Shown here piece after piece: positions 63,751 through 64,000 of a DNA stretch of 64,000 nucleotides. Below the pieces are notes generated by a model, which was given only the letters and a program-made list of their open reading frames with translations, ran no database searches and was not told the origin of the DNA. The stretch lies in contig NZ_JAMBNP010000013.1 in NCBI RefSeq assembly GCF_023715145.1, positions 1-64,000 on the forward strand, in the 5' to 3' direction. A program made the position numbers and the translations under genes. Within the stretch, counting starts at the first letter, position 1, and each line of letters opens with the position of its first letter. This DNA is from Paenibacillus glycanilyticus (lineage in GTDB: Bacteria; Bacillota; Bacilli; Paenibacillales; Paenibacillaceae).

Positions 63751-64000
63751 GGTTGCTGTCCTCGCTAGATGGCTGGCTTTGATGCTTGCTGCTCGACCGT
63801 ACTCCTGACCGGAGAAGCATAACGATTAATAACAGTAACGGGATGTAGATTTGAAAGATCGGAAAATGATACTTAAGGTTCTGCTCAAATCCGACGTTAA
63901 CCTGGTGCATGTAGCTTTTAAACCAGAACGAACCAAAGAATATGCCGATCCCGACGGGAATGGCAGCAATACGCAGCGAAATTCGAAGCAGATAGGCCAA
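63740..64000 (-). CDS. C-terminus of a membrane protein, probably a second GerB-type subunit (cut by window edge)
   Basis: The last 86 residues of a protein whose start lies beyond the right edge. Two hydrophobic segments (~5-27, ~48-63) are separated by a polar loop and followed by a Ser/Lys-rich tail. YHFPIFQIYIPLLLLIVMLLR resembles, in part, the final helices of GerAB-family permeases. It overlaps gerA by 11 bp, so it belongs to the same operon. The residue at 64000 is not a start. Confidence 0.65.
   Translation of the reverse strand: MAYLLRISLRIAAIPVGIGIFFGSFWFKSYMHQVNVGFEQNLKYHFPIFQIYIPLLLLIVMLLRSGVRSSSKHQSQPSSEDSNHAK

Noticed and set aside
1..64000. Insertion sequences, prophage, tRNA genes
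   Set aside because: No transposase, integrase or phage structural genes and no cloverleaf-like tRNA were recognised; the small holin-like protein at 33951-34265 stands alone.

Overview
The window looks like chromosome of an endospore-forming, glycan-degrading member of the Paenibacillaceae, most likely Paenibacillus. The evidence is a gerA/gerB/gerC germination operon, a BshB2/YojF (bacillithiol) pair, many YesM/YesN-type sensor and AraC response-regulator pairs next to Lpl-type sugar ABC transporters, SLH-anchored multidomain glycanases, AGGAGG ribosome sites and frequent TTG/GTG starts. Identification is from sequence reading alone; no database search was run.

Layout. 1-281: promoters and boxA leader of a leftward rRNA operon whose 16S gene lies outside the window. 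318-889: two gene remnants (AlkD C-terminus, GerA N-terminus). 1003-5957: membrane-anchored solute-binding protein, YesM kinase and YesN regulator in one leftward operon without permeases. 6113-9160: polysaccharide deacetylase and a VanSR-like two-component pair. 9346-19367: alpha-glucan locus (MalE/MalF/MalG-type importer and a 2105-residue SLH-anchored GH87 protein). 19760-33350: beta-glucan locus (FGE-type protein, lipoprotein SBP, GH16 lichenase, SLH-GH16 laminarinase, LplC/LplB permeases, divergent YesM/YesN pair). 33351-33950: non-coding repeats. 33951-40143: small genes, then a five-gene GntR-controlled operon for an amino-sugar acid (amidohydrolase, ammonia-lyase-like, KDPG aldolase, KDG kinase, GntR). 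40316-44680: bshB2/yojF, acetyltransferase, an XRE-methyltransferase fusion, and a histidyl-tRNA synthetase gene with a His-codon leader peptide and attenuator. 44694-54602: DUF3885 and VOC proteins, a cytoplasmic beta-helix protein, a membrane AraC regulator and a third Lpl-type ABC transporter. 54657-59351: ankyrin protein, MerR/thioredoxin, AraC/MFS exporter, LysM L,D-transpeptidase. 59554-64000: spore germinant receptor operon, cut by the right edge.

How it fits together. SLH enzymes on the cell surface would cut alpha- and beta-glucans, ABC importers would take up the fragments, and two-component systems would sense them. Four promoters in the first half share a GTYRCAATCTTAG-like element about 28-29 bp upstream of the -10, three of them with a second copy 20-21 bp further upstream. 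This is a candidate operator for the YesN-type regulators and would tie the alpha- and beta-glucan loci together.

The most unusual RNA-level signals are the histidine leader-peptide attenuator before hisS, a leader element with an apparently covarying stem just upstream of the ribosome sites of two unrelated genes, and an orphan 12-nt perfect anti-SD complement ahead of a solute-binding-protein gene.
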